In this document: positions 1-8,350 of the stretch, in pieces
How the letters are laid out: each line of letters begins with the position of its first letter
Numbering within the stretch: position 1 is the stretch's first letter
Assembly: GCF_001417955.2 (NCBI RefSeq)
Contig: NZ_LKTM01000113.1
Location: 1-64,000, forward strand
DNA: 64,000 nucleotides
From: Mycobacterium gordonae
GTDB taxonomy: Bacteria; Actinomycetota; Actinomycetes; Mycobacteriales; Mycobacteriaceae
Reading direction: 5' to 3'
Position numbers and translations under genes: made by a program
Notes under the pieces: generated by a model
What the model was told of the DNA's origin: nothing
The model's input: the letters and a program-made list of their open reading frames with translations, nothing else
Databases searched by the model: none

Positions 1-657
1 AGCCGGAGTCGCGGCCGCCGGGGCCGCGGCCGGAGCGGGTGCGGCGGCAGGCGCCGGAGCCGGTGCGGGCGCCGGAGCGGGTAGCGCCGCGGGTGCGGCG
101 GCCGGTGCCGGCGCGGGCAGAGCGCGCGGCGCCGGTTCCGGTCCGGGAGGTGGCGGGTCGACCGGCCGGGGGGTGACCACGGAGGGGACGTCGCCCTCGG
201 GAGCCGGGCCCGCCGCGTGATGCGGGTCGACGCCCGTCGGCAGATGCGGAAGCGTGCCGGGCTCGACGCCGGGAGGCGGGACATGCGGCACCTGGGCGCC
301 CTCGGGCGGGGTGCCGCCGGGGGGTACCTGGCTGCTCAAATGCGGGCTTCCGCCGGGGTCGGCGACGAACTGATTGACCGACGAGGCGACGTTCTTGGCC
401 TCGCTGGGTGCCGACGGATTGTGGGTGAATGCCTGCGCCGCGGCCATCAGAAGCTGCGTCGCCTGCGCCGGATTACCGGCCGCCTGCTGGATTATCGGAC
501 TCAACTCGGTCAACGCCGGCAGCCCCGGTAGCTGTTGAGCGGGGTTGGGCGGCGGTGTCGCCGGGTCGGCTGCCGCGCTCGGACTGAGCATGAGCGCGGC
601 AGCCGAAGTGACGACGACTGCGGCCAAACCTTTGGACAGACTCCAAGTGCTTGCCAC
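1..657 (-). CDS. Ala/Pro-rich secreted protein (Rv1157c-like), 3' end outside window
   Basis: Reading from a GTG at 657, the frame stays open for 219 codons to the first base of the window, so the C-terminus is missing. The first ~30 residues look like a signal peptide: a charged start, a VVVTSAAALML core and a SAAADP cleavage region. A short helical-looking segment rich in Gln and Ala follows (about residues 45-95). The rest is a low-complexity Pro/Ala tail. A GGGAGAAA ribosome-binding site lies just upstream of the GTG. The gene sits immediately downstream of a similar Ala/Pro-rich gene on the same strand, as Rv1157c does next to Rv1158c. Function is unknown; an exported, wall-associated role is an inference from composition. 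The disordered tail gives no catalytic clue. Confidence 0.75.
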   Translation of the reverse strand, partial: MASTWSLSKGLAAVVVTSAAALMLSPSAAADPATPPPNPAQQLPGLPALTELSPIIQQAAGNPAQATQLLMAAAQAFTHNPSAPSEAKNVASSVNQFVADPGGSPHLSSQVPPGGTPPEGAQVPHVPPPGVEPGTLPHLPTGVDPHHAAGPAPEGDVPSVVTPRPVDPPPPGPEPAPRALPAPAPAAAPAALPAPAPAPAPAPAAAPAPAAAPAAATPA

Positions 658-710
658 GGTGTTTTCTCCCGGGTTGTTGGTGTTAGGTCAGTCGTCGGTG
701 ACTACTGGTC

Positions 711-1493
711 TCAGGGCAGGGCCGCGAGCAGCGTCTGCGGCCCGCTGGCTCCCGGCGCACCGGCGCCGGACAGCCCAGGAATCCCTGAGGTGATAGCCGG
801 CAACGCGGCCTGAGCGAGTCCCGGGATCGCCGTGGCCAGACCCGGCAACGAAGAGGCGGGAGTCGCGGGCACGGCGGGTGCCGCAGGAGCCGTGACACCC
901 GGAATCGGCGCGGTGACCCCCGGTATCGGAAGCGACGCCGGAGCCGGTGCGGCCGGTGCGGCCGGGGCGGTGAGGCCAGGCAGCGGTGCGTTCACTCCGG
1001 GGATCGACGGGACCGATGCCGGTGCGGGTGCGGCCGGAGCGGCCGGGGCCGCCAGGCTGGGCAGCGGTGCGTTCACTCCCGGAATCGACGGAACCGACGC
1101 GGGCGCCGGCGCGGCCGGAGCGGCGGGCGCGGTGAGGCCGGGGAGCGGAGCGTTCACCCCGGGGATGGATGGAGTAGCCGCCGGCGCGGTGGCGGGAGCC
1201 GGAGCGGTCGCCCCGGGCACCACCGACGGCAGGTTCAGCCCACCGGGAGCGGCCGGCGCCGGGTCCGGAGCGCGCAGCACACCCTGGGGTGCCGGAGGCG
1301 TTGCGCCCAGAGCGGTTGCCAGGTTCTGCAGTATCTGCGGGGCGTTGGCCGCCGACGCGATGAGTTGTTGAGGGATGTTGGTCTCCGCCGGAGCGGGGGC
1401 GGGGTCGGCGTGGGCGATGCCGCCGGTCAGTAGTGCGGCAGACGAGCCGACCAGAACGGCGGCGGCTCGGACGTAAGTCCAGATGGTTGGCAT
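711..1493 (-). CDS. Ala/Pro-rich secreted repeat protein (Rv1158c-like)
   Basis: A 260-residue protein starting at the ATG at 1493, which is preceded by GGGAGAG. A longer in-frame start at 1559 exists, but it would bury the signal peptide. Residues 1-29 form a signal sequence with a hydrophobic core (AAAVLVGSSAALLTGG) and an AHADP cleavage site. Residues 40-65 look helical (PQQLIASAANAPQILQNLA). From about residue 109 the protein consists of three near-identical 27-residue repeats beginning SIPGVNAPLP, plus a degenerate fourth. It has no cysteines and no enzyme motif. It is paired with the similar gene at 1-657. Function is unknown; it is probably an exported, flexible wall protein. Confidence 0.75.
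   Translation of the reverse strand: MPTIWTYVRAAAVLVGSSAALLTGGIAHADPAPAPAETNIPQQLIASAANAPQILQNLATALGATPPAPQGVLRAPDPAPAAPGGLNLPSVVPGATAPAPATAPAATPSIPGVNAPLPGLTAPAAPAAPAPASVPSIPGVNAPLPSLAAPAAPAAPAPASVPSIPGVNAPLPGLTAPAAPAAPAPASLPIPGVTAPIPGVTAPAAPAVPATPASSLPGLATAIPGLAQAALPAITSGIPGLSGAGAPGASGPQTLLAALP
843..1169 (-). repeat. 81-bp coding tandem repeat, 3 copies plus one degenerate
   Basis: Within the Ala/Pro-rich gene, 27-codon units (core SIPGVNAPLP, then LTAPAAPAAPAPASVP) recur in frame at residues 109-135, 136-162 and 163-189, with a diverged fourth unit ending near residue 217. The period is a multiple of three, so copy-number change would keep the frame. Confidence 0.8.
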
Positions 1494-1738
1494 GACTCTC
1501 CCTGAAGGTTCGATGACTGGTCCCAGAGCCGAAGCTAGCCTGGTACAGAAGTGACTCAAGTGACACGTGTGGCATTTATGGGATCGTTACCGATACGAGT
1601 GGCGGCGGTGACCGCCGACCTGGGAATCGTGTTCGCGCCGTTATAAAAGGCTCGCAGCGCCGGCGGGTCGGTAAAGTCGGGCCGGTAAATACGACTTCGG
1701 CCGCCGACGCGGCAGCAACTTCCCGGCGCCGTCGCAGC

Positions 1739-2944
1739 TTGCTGCAGACGCTGGCGCTGCCGCTGCTGATCCTCAGCATCGCCGCGCGATTCGGGTGGAC
1801 CTATCTCGCGCCCAACGGAGCGAACTTCGTCGACCTGCATGTCTACGTCGGCGGTGCCGCCGCCCTGGATCACCCCGGCACCCTGTACAGCTACGTGTAC
1901 GCCGACCAGACGCCGGACTTCCCGCTGCCGTTCACCTATCCGCCGTTTGCTGCAGTGATCCTCTACCCGCTGCATTTCGTGCCGTTCGGCGTGCTGGCGT
2001 TCCTCTGGCACGTCGCAATCGTGGCGGCGTTGTACGGCGTGGTGCGGGTCAGCCAACGATTGATCGGCACCGCCGCGGACCGGACGGCGGCGATGCTGTG
2101 GACCGCGGTCAGCATCTGGATCGAACCGTTGCGCAGCAACTTCGACTACGGGCAGATCAACGTGTTCCTGGTGCTCGCAGTGCTGTATGCGGTGTACACC
2201 ACGCGGTGGTGGCTGTCCGGGGCGTTGGTGGGGGTGGCGGCCGCCGTCAAGCTGACCCCCGCGGTCGCCGGCATCTACCTGCTGGGCGCGCGCCGCTGGT
2301 CGGCGGCGTTGTTCTCGCTGGCGGTGTTTCTCTGCACGATCGGGGTGTCGCTGTTGGTGGTCGGCGATCAGGCCCGTTACTACTTCACCGACCTGCTGGG
2401 CGACGCGCACCGGGTGGGCCCGATCGCCACTTCGTTCAATCAGTCCTGGCGGGGCGCGATTTCGCGCATCGTCGGCCACGACGCCGGGTACGGGCCGCTG
2501 GTGCTGGCCGCTCTCGTCGTCACGGCGGTCGTCGCCGTCCTGGCATGGCGCGCTCTGGACAACTCCGACGCCCTGGGACGGCTGCTGGTGGTCGAACTGT
2601 TCGGGCTGCTGCTCTCGCCCATTTCGTGGACGCACCACTGGGTGTGGTTGGTGCCGTTGATGATCTGGCTGATCCACGGACCGCTGCGAGAACGTCTGGG
2701 GGCGAGGATCCTCGGTTGGGGCTGGCTGGTGCTCACGGTGATCGGCGTGCCGTGGCTGCTGAGCTTCGAGCAGCCGACCATCTGGGTGATCAGCCGCCCG
2801 TGGTACCTGGCCTGGGCCGGGTCGGTGTACGTGGTCGCGGCGCTGGCGACGTTGGGTTGGGTGGCAACGACACGGTCGGCGCGGCGGGTCGCGCCGGCAT
2901 CAGGCCCGGCTACTGCGACGAAGCCGCTGCCACAATCCCGTTGA
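1739..2944 (+). CDS. pimE: PimE, polyprenol-phosphate-mannose-dependent alpha-1,2-mannosyltransferase
   Basis: A polytopic membrane protein with about ten hydrophobic segments that matches PimE (Rv1159) in order and motifs. PimE is the GT-C mannosyltransferase that adds the fifth mannose (AcPIM4 to AcPIM5) on the periplasmic face. The [11 protein letters not shown] segment near residue 30 contains the acidic residue typical of GT-C first loops. [12 protein letters not shown] and the [11 protein letters not shown] segment are also family features. The start is uncertain. The only in-frame ATG/GTG/TTG is the TTG at 1739, which puts the first membrane segment at residue 5. The frame is open upstream to 1517 and encodes an Arg-rich leader (TSRRRRS) of the kind expected for this family. 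Its 3' end overlaps the convergent pterin dehydratase gene by 35 bases. LpqW, a known modulator of the same PIM/LAM pathway, is encoded nearby. Confidence 0.88.
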   Translation: MLQTLALPLLILSIAARFGWTYLAPNGANFVDLHVYVGGAAALDHPGTLYSYVYADQTPDFPLPFTYPPFAAVILYPLHFVPFGVLAFLWHVAIVAALYGVVRVSQRLIGTAADRTAAMLWTAVSIWIEPLRSNFDYGQINVFLVLAVLYAVYTTRWWLSGALVGVAAAVKLTPAVAGIYLLGARRWSAALFSLAVFLCTIGVSLLVVGDQARYYFTDLLGDAHRVGPIATSFNQSWRGAISRIVGHDAGYGPLVLAALVVTAVVAVLAWRALDNSDALGRLLVVELFGLLLSPISWTHHWVWLVPLMIWLIHGPLRERLGARILGWGWLVLTVIGVPWLLSFEQPTIWVISRPWYLAWAGSVYVVAALATLGWVATTRSARRVAPASGPATATKPLPQSR

Positions 2945-3200
2945 TGTCACGCGCCATATCGATGTCCTTCTGGGTGATGCCGCCCTCAGAGTGCGTCACC
3001 AGAACGAAAGTCACTGTCCGCCAACGGATATCAATATCCGGATGATGATCCTGGGCTTCCGCGTGTTCGCCCACCCGGCGCACGGCGTCAATGCCGGCCA
3101 AGAAGGCCGGAAATTTGATGGAGCGCCGCAACGCGCCGTCGGCGCGTTCCCAGCCTTCTGGTAGTGCGGCGTCTACTTGCTCATCGGTGAGAACGGCCAT
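2910..3200 (-). CDS. Pterin-4a-carbinolamine dehydratase family protein
   Basis: A 96-residue protein with the PCD/DCoH signature: [32 protein letters not shown] carries the His-His-Pro pocket and the trailing Trp. This size is normal for the family. The usual reaction is dehydration of 4a-hydroxytetrahydropterin. Mycobacteria lack an obvious phenylalanine hydroxylase, so the physiological substrate here is unclear. It corresponds to Rv1159A. The start codon is 27 bases from that of divergent mutT2, with a perfect palindrome between them. The 3' end overlaps the end of pimE. Confidence 0.88.
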   Translation of the reverse strand: MAVLTDEQVDAALPEGWERADGALRRSIKFPAFLAGIDAVRRVGEHAEAQDHHPDIDIRWRTVTFVLVTHSEGGITQKDIDMARDINGIVAAASSQ

Positions 3201-3206
3201 AACGCC

Positions 3207-3220
3207 GACGGTATACCGTC
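3207..3220. promoter_or_regulatory. 14-bp perfect palindrome between divergent start codons
   Basis: GACGGTATACCGTC reads identically on both strands and occupies half of the 27-base gap between the divergent pterin dehydratase and mutT2 start codons. It could be an operator, or a symmetric -10 region (TATAC) serving one or both directions. Which one cannot be decided from sequence alone. Confidence 0.5.
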
Positions 3221-3227
3221 AGTGGCC

Positions 3228-3623
3228 ATGCCGACCCAGATCGTTGTCGCCGGGGCCGTCTTCCGGGGGGCGTCGGTGTTGGTGGCGCAACGTCTGCGGC
3301 CTCCGGAATTGGCCGGCCGCTGGGAACTGCCCGGCGGCAAAGTGGCCGCGGGGGAGTCCGAGAGCGCCGCACTGGCTCGCGAACTCGCCGAAGAGCTGGG
3401 CATCGACGTCACCGTCGGCGGGCGCCTCGGCGATGACGTTCACCTCACCGACACGACGGTGCTGCGGGCCTACCACGTGCACTTGGTTCGGGGTGAACCG
3501 CAGCCGAATGATCATGGGGCGCTGCGCTGGGTGAGCATCGATGAACTGCCCGATGTCGATTGGGTGCCGGCAGATCGCGGGTGGGTGGGAGCCCTCACCC
3601 AAGCTCTCTGCGGGCTAAGGTGA
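3228..3623 (+). CDS. mutT2: MutT2, Nudix hydrolase (dCTP/8-oxo-dGTP type)
   Basis: A 131-residue Nudix protein. The Nudix box begins at GGKVAAGESESAALARELAEE and continues LGI, with the REhxEE core intact. It aligns with Rv1160 (MutT2), which hydrolyses oxidised and pyrimidine nucleotides to sanitise the nucleotide pool. The ATG at 3228 (MPTQIVVAG) gives the family N-terminus. In-frame alternatives at 3177 and 3222 would add residues unlike the family. It is divergent from the pterin dehydratase gene, with only 27 bases between start codons. Confidence 0.88.
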   Translation: MPTQIVVAGAVFRGASVLVAQRLRPPELAGRWELPGGKVAAGESESAALARELAEELGIDVTVGGRLGDDVHLTDTTVLRAYHVHLVRGEPQPNDHGALRWVSIDELPDVDWVPADRGWVGALTQALCGLR

Positions 3624-3643
3624 TCGACCCTCTCGACGGGCGG

Positions 3644-4238
3644 TCAGCCACGTAAGCTCAGTATCGCCATCACCAGGCCCGGGAAAGCGCCATAGAGAAG
3701 AGTCGCACCGCTGAGATAGAAGTCGCCGACGACGCCTTTGAGCACCTCATCGAACATTGGCAACATCAGGATCGTAAAACCAACGGCCACAATTCCTTTG
3801 GCAGGTAAACGTGGTCGTCGCCGGTCACCAAGGCGTTGGAGGCTTGACGTCGCGGTGGACCAGCCCGTTTTTCTATAGGCCGTGTTGAGCTGCGGCGGCG
3901 AGCTGCTGGATCACCCGGACTGCTCGCGGCGGAGACAATCGTCCCTCCCGGCGCAGAACGGTTCGGAGATCAACGCCTTCGATGATCGGCATCACCAGAT
4001 AGAGGTGTCCGTCGGTCTCTCCGGTGTCGTCGATGGGAACGATGTGGGGCTCGGTGAGCGGCGCCGCGATCGTCGCCTCGCGGCGAAAACGGTCCCGATA
4101 GCCGTCCAGGGCGCCCAGATGAGGAGGTAGCACCTTCACGGCCACATCGCGCCCGATGACCGTGCCGTGGGCCTTGTACACCTGGCCCATCCCGCCTTCG
4201 CCGATCAATCCGAGCAGACGGTGACGACCGAAGGCCAT
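3644..4238 (-). pseudogene. Decayed Ser/Thr protein kinase gene
   Basis: From the ATG at 4238, 121 codons encode the N-lobe of a PknE/F/H-type kinase: a GEGGMG glycine loop, VAVKVL with the ATP-binding Lys, and EGVDLRTVL. A TAG stops the frame at 3873. Just beyond, the same frame continues with the catalytic loop GLVHRDVKP (about 3843-3866). A single-base loss then shifts to NALVTGDDHVYL. A second shift leads into a hydrophobic stretch (LYGAFPGLVMAILSL) that ends at the TGA at 3644. The activation loop, the C-lobe and most of any sensor domain are absent. This is a broken gene with at least three lesions. It occupies the mutT2-typA interval, where M. tuberculosis has narGHJI. Confidence 0.8.
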
Positions 4239-4306
4239 CTCGTCCGTACGGGGGGATGCTGGTGCTCAGTTCGCTATTAGCGGGCCCCGCTGCCACAATC
4301 ACCGAC

Positions 4307-6196
4307 GTGCCATTCCGCAATGTCGCCATCGTCGCCCACGTCGACCACGGCAAAACAACCCTGGTCGACGCGATGCTGCGACAGTCCGGTGCGCTGACCC
4401 ACCGTGGTGACGACACCCAGGAACGCATCATGGACAGCGGTGACCTGGAGAAGGAAAAGGGCATCACCATCCTGGCCAAGAACACGGCCGTGCACCGTCA
4501 CAACGCGGACGGAACGCTGACAGTAATAAATGTCATCGACACGCCCGGGCACGCCGACTTCGGCGGTGAGGTGGAACGCGGTCTGTCCATGGTGGACGGG
4601 GTGTTGCTGCTCGTCGACGCGTCGGAGGGTCCGCTGCCGCAGACCCGGTTCGTGCTGCGCAAGGCGCTGCAGGCACATCTGCCGGTGATCCTCGTGGTCA
4701 ACAAGACTGACCGGCCCGACGCCCGGATCAGCGAGGTCGTCGACGCCAGCCACGATCTGCTCCTCGACGTCGCCTCCGACCTCGACCCCGAAGCGGCCGC
4801 GGCGGCCGAGCACGCGCTGGGCCTGCCGACGCTGTACGCCTCCGGGCGCGCCGGCATCGCCAGCACCGAGCAACCCGCCGACGGTGAGGCGCCGGCCGGC
4901 GACAACCTCGACCCACTGTTCGAGGTGCTGATGGAGCACATACCGGCGCCCTCGGGTGACCCGGAAGCGCCGTTGCAGGCCCTGGTCACCAACCTCGACG
5001 CGTCGGCCTTCCTGGGCCGGCTGGCCCTGATCCGCATCTACAACGGCAAGCTGCGCAAAGGCCAGCAGGTGGCGTGGATGCGTGAGGTGGACGGGGTGCC
5101 CGTCATCACCAACGCCAAGATCACCGAACTGCTGGCCACCGAGGGTGTCGAGCGCAGCCCGACAGAGGAGGCGACAGCAGGAGACATCGTGGCGGTCGCG
5201 GGGCTGCCCGAGATCATGATCGGCGACACCCTGGCCGACCCCGACCATGCCCACGCCCTGCCCCGAATCCACGTCGACGAACCGGCTATCTCGGTGACCA
5301 TCGGCACCAACACCTCGCCGCTGGCCGGCAAGGTGTCCGGGCACAAGCTGACGGCACGCATGGTCCGCAACCGGCTGGACACCGAGCTGATCGGCAACGT
5401 CTCGATCCGGGTCGTCGACATCGGCCGGCCCGACGCCTGGGAGGTGCAGGGTCGCGGCGAGCTGGCGCTGGCAGTGCTGGTCGAGACGATGCGGCGGGAG
5501 GGTTTCGAGCTCACGGTCGGCAAGCCGCAGGTAGTCACCCGGACGATCGACGGCAAGCTGCACGAGCCGTTCGAAGCGATGACGATCGACTGCCCCGAGG
5601 AATTCGTCGGCGCGATCACGCAGCTGATGGCCGCCCGTAAGGGCCGCATGGAGGAGATGACCAACCACGCGGCCGGTTGGGTCCGGATGGACTTCATCGT
5701 GCCCAGCCGTGGCCTGATCGGCTTCCGCACCGACTTCCTCACGCTGACCCGCGGCACCGGCATCGCCAACGCGGTGTTCGACGGCTACCGGCCGTGGGCC
5801 GGCGAGATCCGAGCCCGCCACACCGGCTCACTGGTGTCCGACCGCACCGGAGTCATCACCCCGTTCGCGCTGATCGCGCTCGCCGACCGGGGCCAGTTCT
5901 TCGTCGAACCCGGTCAGGACACGTACGAGGGCATGGTCGTGGGGATCAACCCGCGGGCCGAAGACCTCGATATCAACGTCACCCGGGAGAAGAAGCTCAC
6001 CAATATGCGTTCGTCGACGGCCGACGTCATCGAGACGCTGGCCAAGCCGCTCGAACTCGATCTGGAGCAGGCGATGGAGTTCTGCGCCCAGGACGAATGC
6101 GTCGAGGTGACTCCGGAGATCGTCCGGGTACGCAAGGTCGAGTTGGACGCCACCTCACGTGCCCGCAGCCGCTCGCGCGCCAAGGCTCGCGGGTAG
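4307..6196 (+). CDS. typA: TypA/BipA ribosome-associated GTPase
   Basis: A 629-residue translational GTPase matching Rv1165. The GTG at 4307 gives the family start ([18 protein letters not shown]). G1 is AHVDHGKTT, the switch region is EKGITI, G3 is DTPGHADF and G4 is NKTD. Domain II, the EF-G-like domain and the BipA-specific C-terminal domain ([13 protein letters not shown], then [17 protein letters not shown]) follow in order. TypA acts on the ribosome during assembly and stress. The upstream in-frame ATG at 4256 would add 17 residues not seen in the family. lpqW starts 5 bases after the stop, so the two probably share a transcript. Confidence 0.95.
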   Translation: MPFRNVAIVAHVDHGKTTLVDAMLRQSGALTHRGDDTQERIMDSGDLEKEKGITILAKNTAVHRHNADGTLTVINVIDTPGHADFGGEVERGLSMVDGVLLLVDASEGPLPQTRFVLRKALQAHLPVILVVNKTDRPDARISEVVDASHDLLLDVASDLDPEAAAAAEHALGLPTLYASGRAGIASTEQPADGEAPAGDNLDPLFEVLMEHIPAPSGDPEAPLQALVTNLDASAFLGRLALIRIYNGKLRKGQQVAWMREVDGVPVITNAKITELLATEGVERSPTEEATAGDIVAVAGLPEIMIGDTLADPDHAHALPRIHVDEPAISVTIGTNTSPLAGKVSGHKLTARMVRNRLDTELIGNVSIRVVDIGRPDAWEVQGRGELALAVLVETMRREGFELTVGKPQVVTRTIDGKLHEPFEAMTIDCPEEFVGAITQLMAARKGRMEEMTNHAAGWVRMDFIVPSRGLIGFRTDFLTLTRGTGIANAVFDGYRPWAGEIRARHTGSLVSDRTGVITPFALIALADRGQFFVEPGQDTYEGMVVGINPRAEDLDINVTREKKLTNMRSSTADVIETLAKPLELDLEQAMEFCAQDECVEVTPEIVRVRKVELDATSRARSRSRAKARG

Positions 6197-6201
6197 GCCG
6201 C

Positions 6202-8124
6202 GTGCGCCTCGATACCCTGATTGGCGTGCTGCACCGAGCCCGTCACGTCCTGGTGGCGATCGGCGTGCTGGTAGCGGCCATCGGGCTGGTGTTGTCGGGG
6301 TGCACGGTGAGTCCGCCGCCGGCTCCGCAGAGCACCGATACCCCGCACAACACGCCGCCCCCGCCGCAGCATCCTTCCCAGATCATCATGGGAATCGACT
6401 CGATCGGGGCCGGCTTCAACCCACACCTGCTCTCGGACCTGTCTCCGGTGAACGCGGCGATCAGCGCCCTGGTGCTGCCCAGCGCGTTCCGCCCGGTGCC
6501 TGACCCCAATTCGTCGACAGGGTCGCGCTGGGAGATGGACCCCACCCTGCTGATGTCGGCGGACGTGACCAGCGAGAATCCGTTCACCGTCACCTACAAG
6601 ATCCGGCCAGAGGCGCAGTGGACCGACAACGCCCCGATCGCCGCCGACGACTTCTGGTACCTGTGGCGGCAGATGGTGAGCCAGCCCGGCGTGGTGGATC
6701 CGGCCGGATATGACCTCATCACGAACGTCCAGTCCCTCGAAGGGGGCAAGCAAGCCGTCGTCACCTTCGCCCAGCCATACCCGGCGTGGCGCGAGTTGTT
6801 CAACAACCTGTTGCCGGCGCACATCGTCAAGGACGTGCCGGGCGGATTCTCCTCCGGGTTGGCGCGCGCCCTGCCGGTCACCGGCGGGCAATTCCGGGTG
6901 GAGAACATCGACCCCCAGCGCGACGAGATCCTGATCGCCCGCAACGATCGCTATTGGGGACCGCCCGCCAAACCGGCGCTCATTCAGTTCCGGCGCGCCG
7001 GCGCCCCGGCCGCTCTGGCCGACTCGGTGCGCAACGGCGACACCCAGGTGGCCCAGGTGCACGGCGGGTCGGCCGCTTTCGCCCAACTGTCGGCCATCCC
7101 CGATGTGCGGACCGCCCGGATCGTGACGCCCCGGGTGATGCAGCTGACGCTGCGGGCGAACGAACCCAAGCTGGCCGACGCACAGGTCCGCAAGGCTATT
7201 TTGGGTCTGGTCGACGTCGACCTGCTGGCTGCGGTGGGTGCCGGCAGCGACAACACCGTCACCCTGGCTCAGGCGCAGATTCGCTCGCCCAGTGACCCCG
7301 GCTATGTGCCGACCGCGCCGCCGGCCCTGAGCACCACGGCGGCGATGGGCCTTCTGGAAGCCGCCGGCTTCCAGATCGAAAGCAGCACTTCGGTTTCGCC
7401 GGCCCCGACTTCCGCGACGGCGCCGGTGAGCACCGGTCCGCCGGAAGTCATCCGGGGCCGAATCAGCAAGGACGGCAAGCAGTTGTCGTTGGTGATCGGG
7501 GTGGCTGTCAACGATCCCACGTCGGTGGCCGTTGCCAACACCGCCGCGGACCAGCTGCGCAATGTCGGTATCGCCGCGAGCGTGCTGGCCCTGGATCCCG
7601 TGACGCTCTATCGCGACGCGCTGATCAACCATCAGGTGGACGCGCTGGTGGGTTGGCATCAGGCCGGTGGAAACCTGGCCACTTCCTTGGCTTCCCGGTT
7701 CGGGTGCCCGGCGCTGGAAGCGACGGAAGTGCCCGCGCCGAATGCCCCTCCGACTACTACCAGTACGTCGTCGACGTCTCCCGTCGCGACGACTCAGGCG
7801 GCCCCGGATACCACCTCGGCGCCGACGACGCCGAGTCGCCAGCCCGAACCGGGCGCGCTGGTGAAGGCGCCGTCGAACCTCACCGGCATCTGCGACCGCA
7901 GCGTCGAGTCGAACATCGACGCCGCCCTCAACGGGTCTAAGAACATCAATGACGTGATCACCGCGGTAGAGCCGCGGCTGTGGAACATGTCGACCGTGCT
8001 GCCCATCCTGCAGGACACCACGATCGTCGGTGCCGGCCCCAGTGTGCAGAACGTCAGCCTGACCGGCGCGGTGCCGGTCGGCATCGTTGGTGACGCCGGG
8101 CAGTGGGTCAAGACCGGGCAATAG
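6202..8124 (+). CDS. lpqW: LpqW lipoprotein, regulator of PIM/LAM synthesis
   Basis: A lipoprotein of about 640 residues with the fold of an extracytoplasmic oligopeptide-binding (SBP family 5) protein. The signal peptide ends in the lipobox LSGC, with the acylated Cys near residue 34. [28 protein letters not shown] and [16 protein letters not shown] are typical of LpqW (Rv1166). LpqW does not appear to be a transporter subunit; it steers intermediates between polar PIM and LM/LAM synthesis, and suppressor mutations in pimE have linked the two. A Ser/Thr/Pro-rich linker lies around residues 510-550. The start is either GTG 6202, after a GGGTAGG stretch, or GTG 6226, closer in length to the M. 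tuberculosis protein. Confidence 0.9.
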   Translation: MRLDTLIGVLHRARHVLVAIGVLVAAIGLVLSGCTVSPPPAPQSTDTPHNTPPPPQHPSQIIMGIDSIGAGFNPHLLSDLSPVNAAISALVLPSAFRPVPDPNSSTGSRWEMDPTLLMSADVTSENPFTVTYKIRPEAQWTDNAPIAADDFWYLWRQMVSQPGVVDPAGYDLITNVQSLEGGKQAVVTFAQPYPAWRELFNNLLPAHIVKDVPGGFSSGLARALPVTGGQFRVENIDPQRDEILIARNDRYWGPPAKPALIQFRRAGAPAALADSVRNGDTQVAQVHGGSAAFAQLSAIPDVRTARIVTPRVMQLTLRANEPKLADAQVRKAILGLVDVDLLAAVGAGSDNTVTLAQAQIRSPSDPGYVPTAPPALSTTAAMGLLEAAGFQIESSTSVSPAPTSATAPVSTGPPEVIRGRISKDGKQLSLVIGVAVNDPTSVAVANTAADQLRNVGIAASVLALDPVTLYRDALINHQVDALVGWHQAGGNLATSLASRFGCPALEATEVPAPNAPPTTTSTSSTSPVATTQAAPDTTSAPTTPSRQPEPGALVKAPSNLTGICDRSVESNIDAALNGSKNINDVITAVEPRLWNMSTVLPILQDTTIVGAGPSVQNVSLTGAVPVGIVGDAGQWVKTGQ

Positions 8125-8350
8125 CCCGAATTCCGTGCCATACAGATCATTTCGGCATGATCTTGAAACCGGGCGCACGGCGGGCCGCTTAGTGGGCAAC
8201 GGCCAATTGGGCCTGCGACAAATTGTTACAAAAATCTACGTTTAGAAAGCGCACGCTCCGGTCAACCCCCGCGATACGCTTCGGTCGGGGGTAGAGGGCA
8301 CCTGATCGGGCCGGGGTAAGCCAGCAATCATTGCGGTGAGGGGTCGGTCC

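Noticed and set aside
832..1371. Gly/Ala-rich plus-strand frame resembling a PGRS protein
   Set aside because: It is the reverse complement of the Pro/Ala repeats of the minus-strand Rv1158c-like gene; Pro/Ala codons read as Gly/Ala on the other strand. The minus-strand frame has a signal peptide and ribosome-binding site.
5914..8199. Very long minus-strand open frame opposite typA/lpqW
   Set aside because: Arg/His/Gly-rich shadow of lpqW third-position GC bias; no family motif, no ribosome-binding site. The same applies to long antisense frames opposite fbiC (15732-17978), the CoA-transferase (45530-47458), cysNC (28303-30390) and typA (4277-5821).
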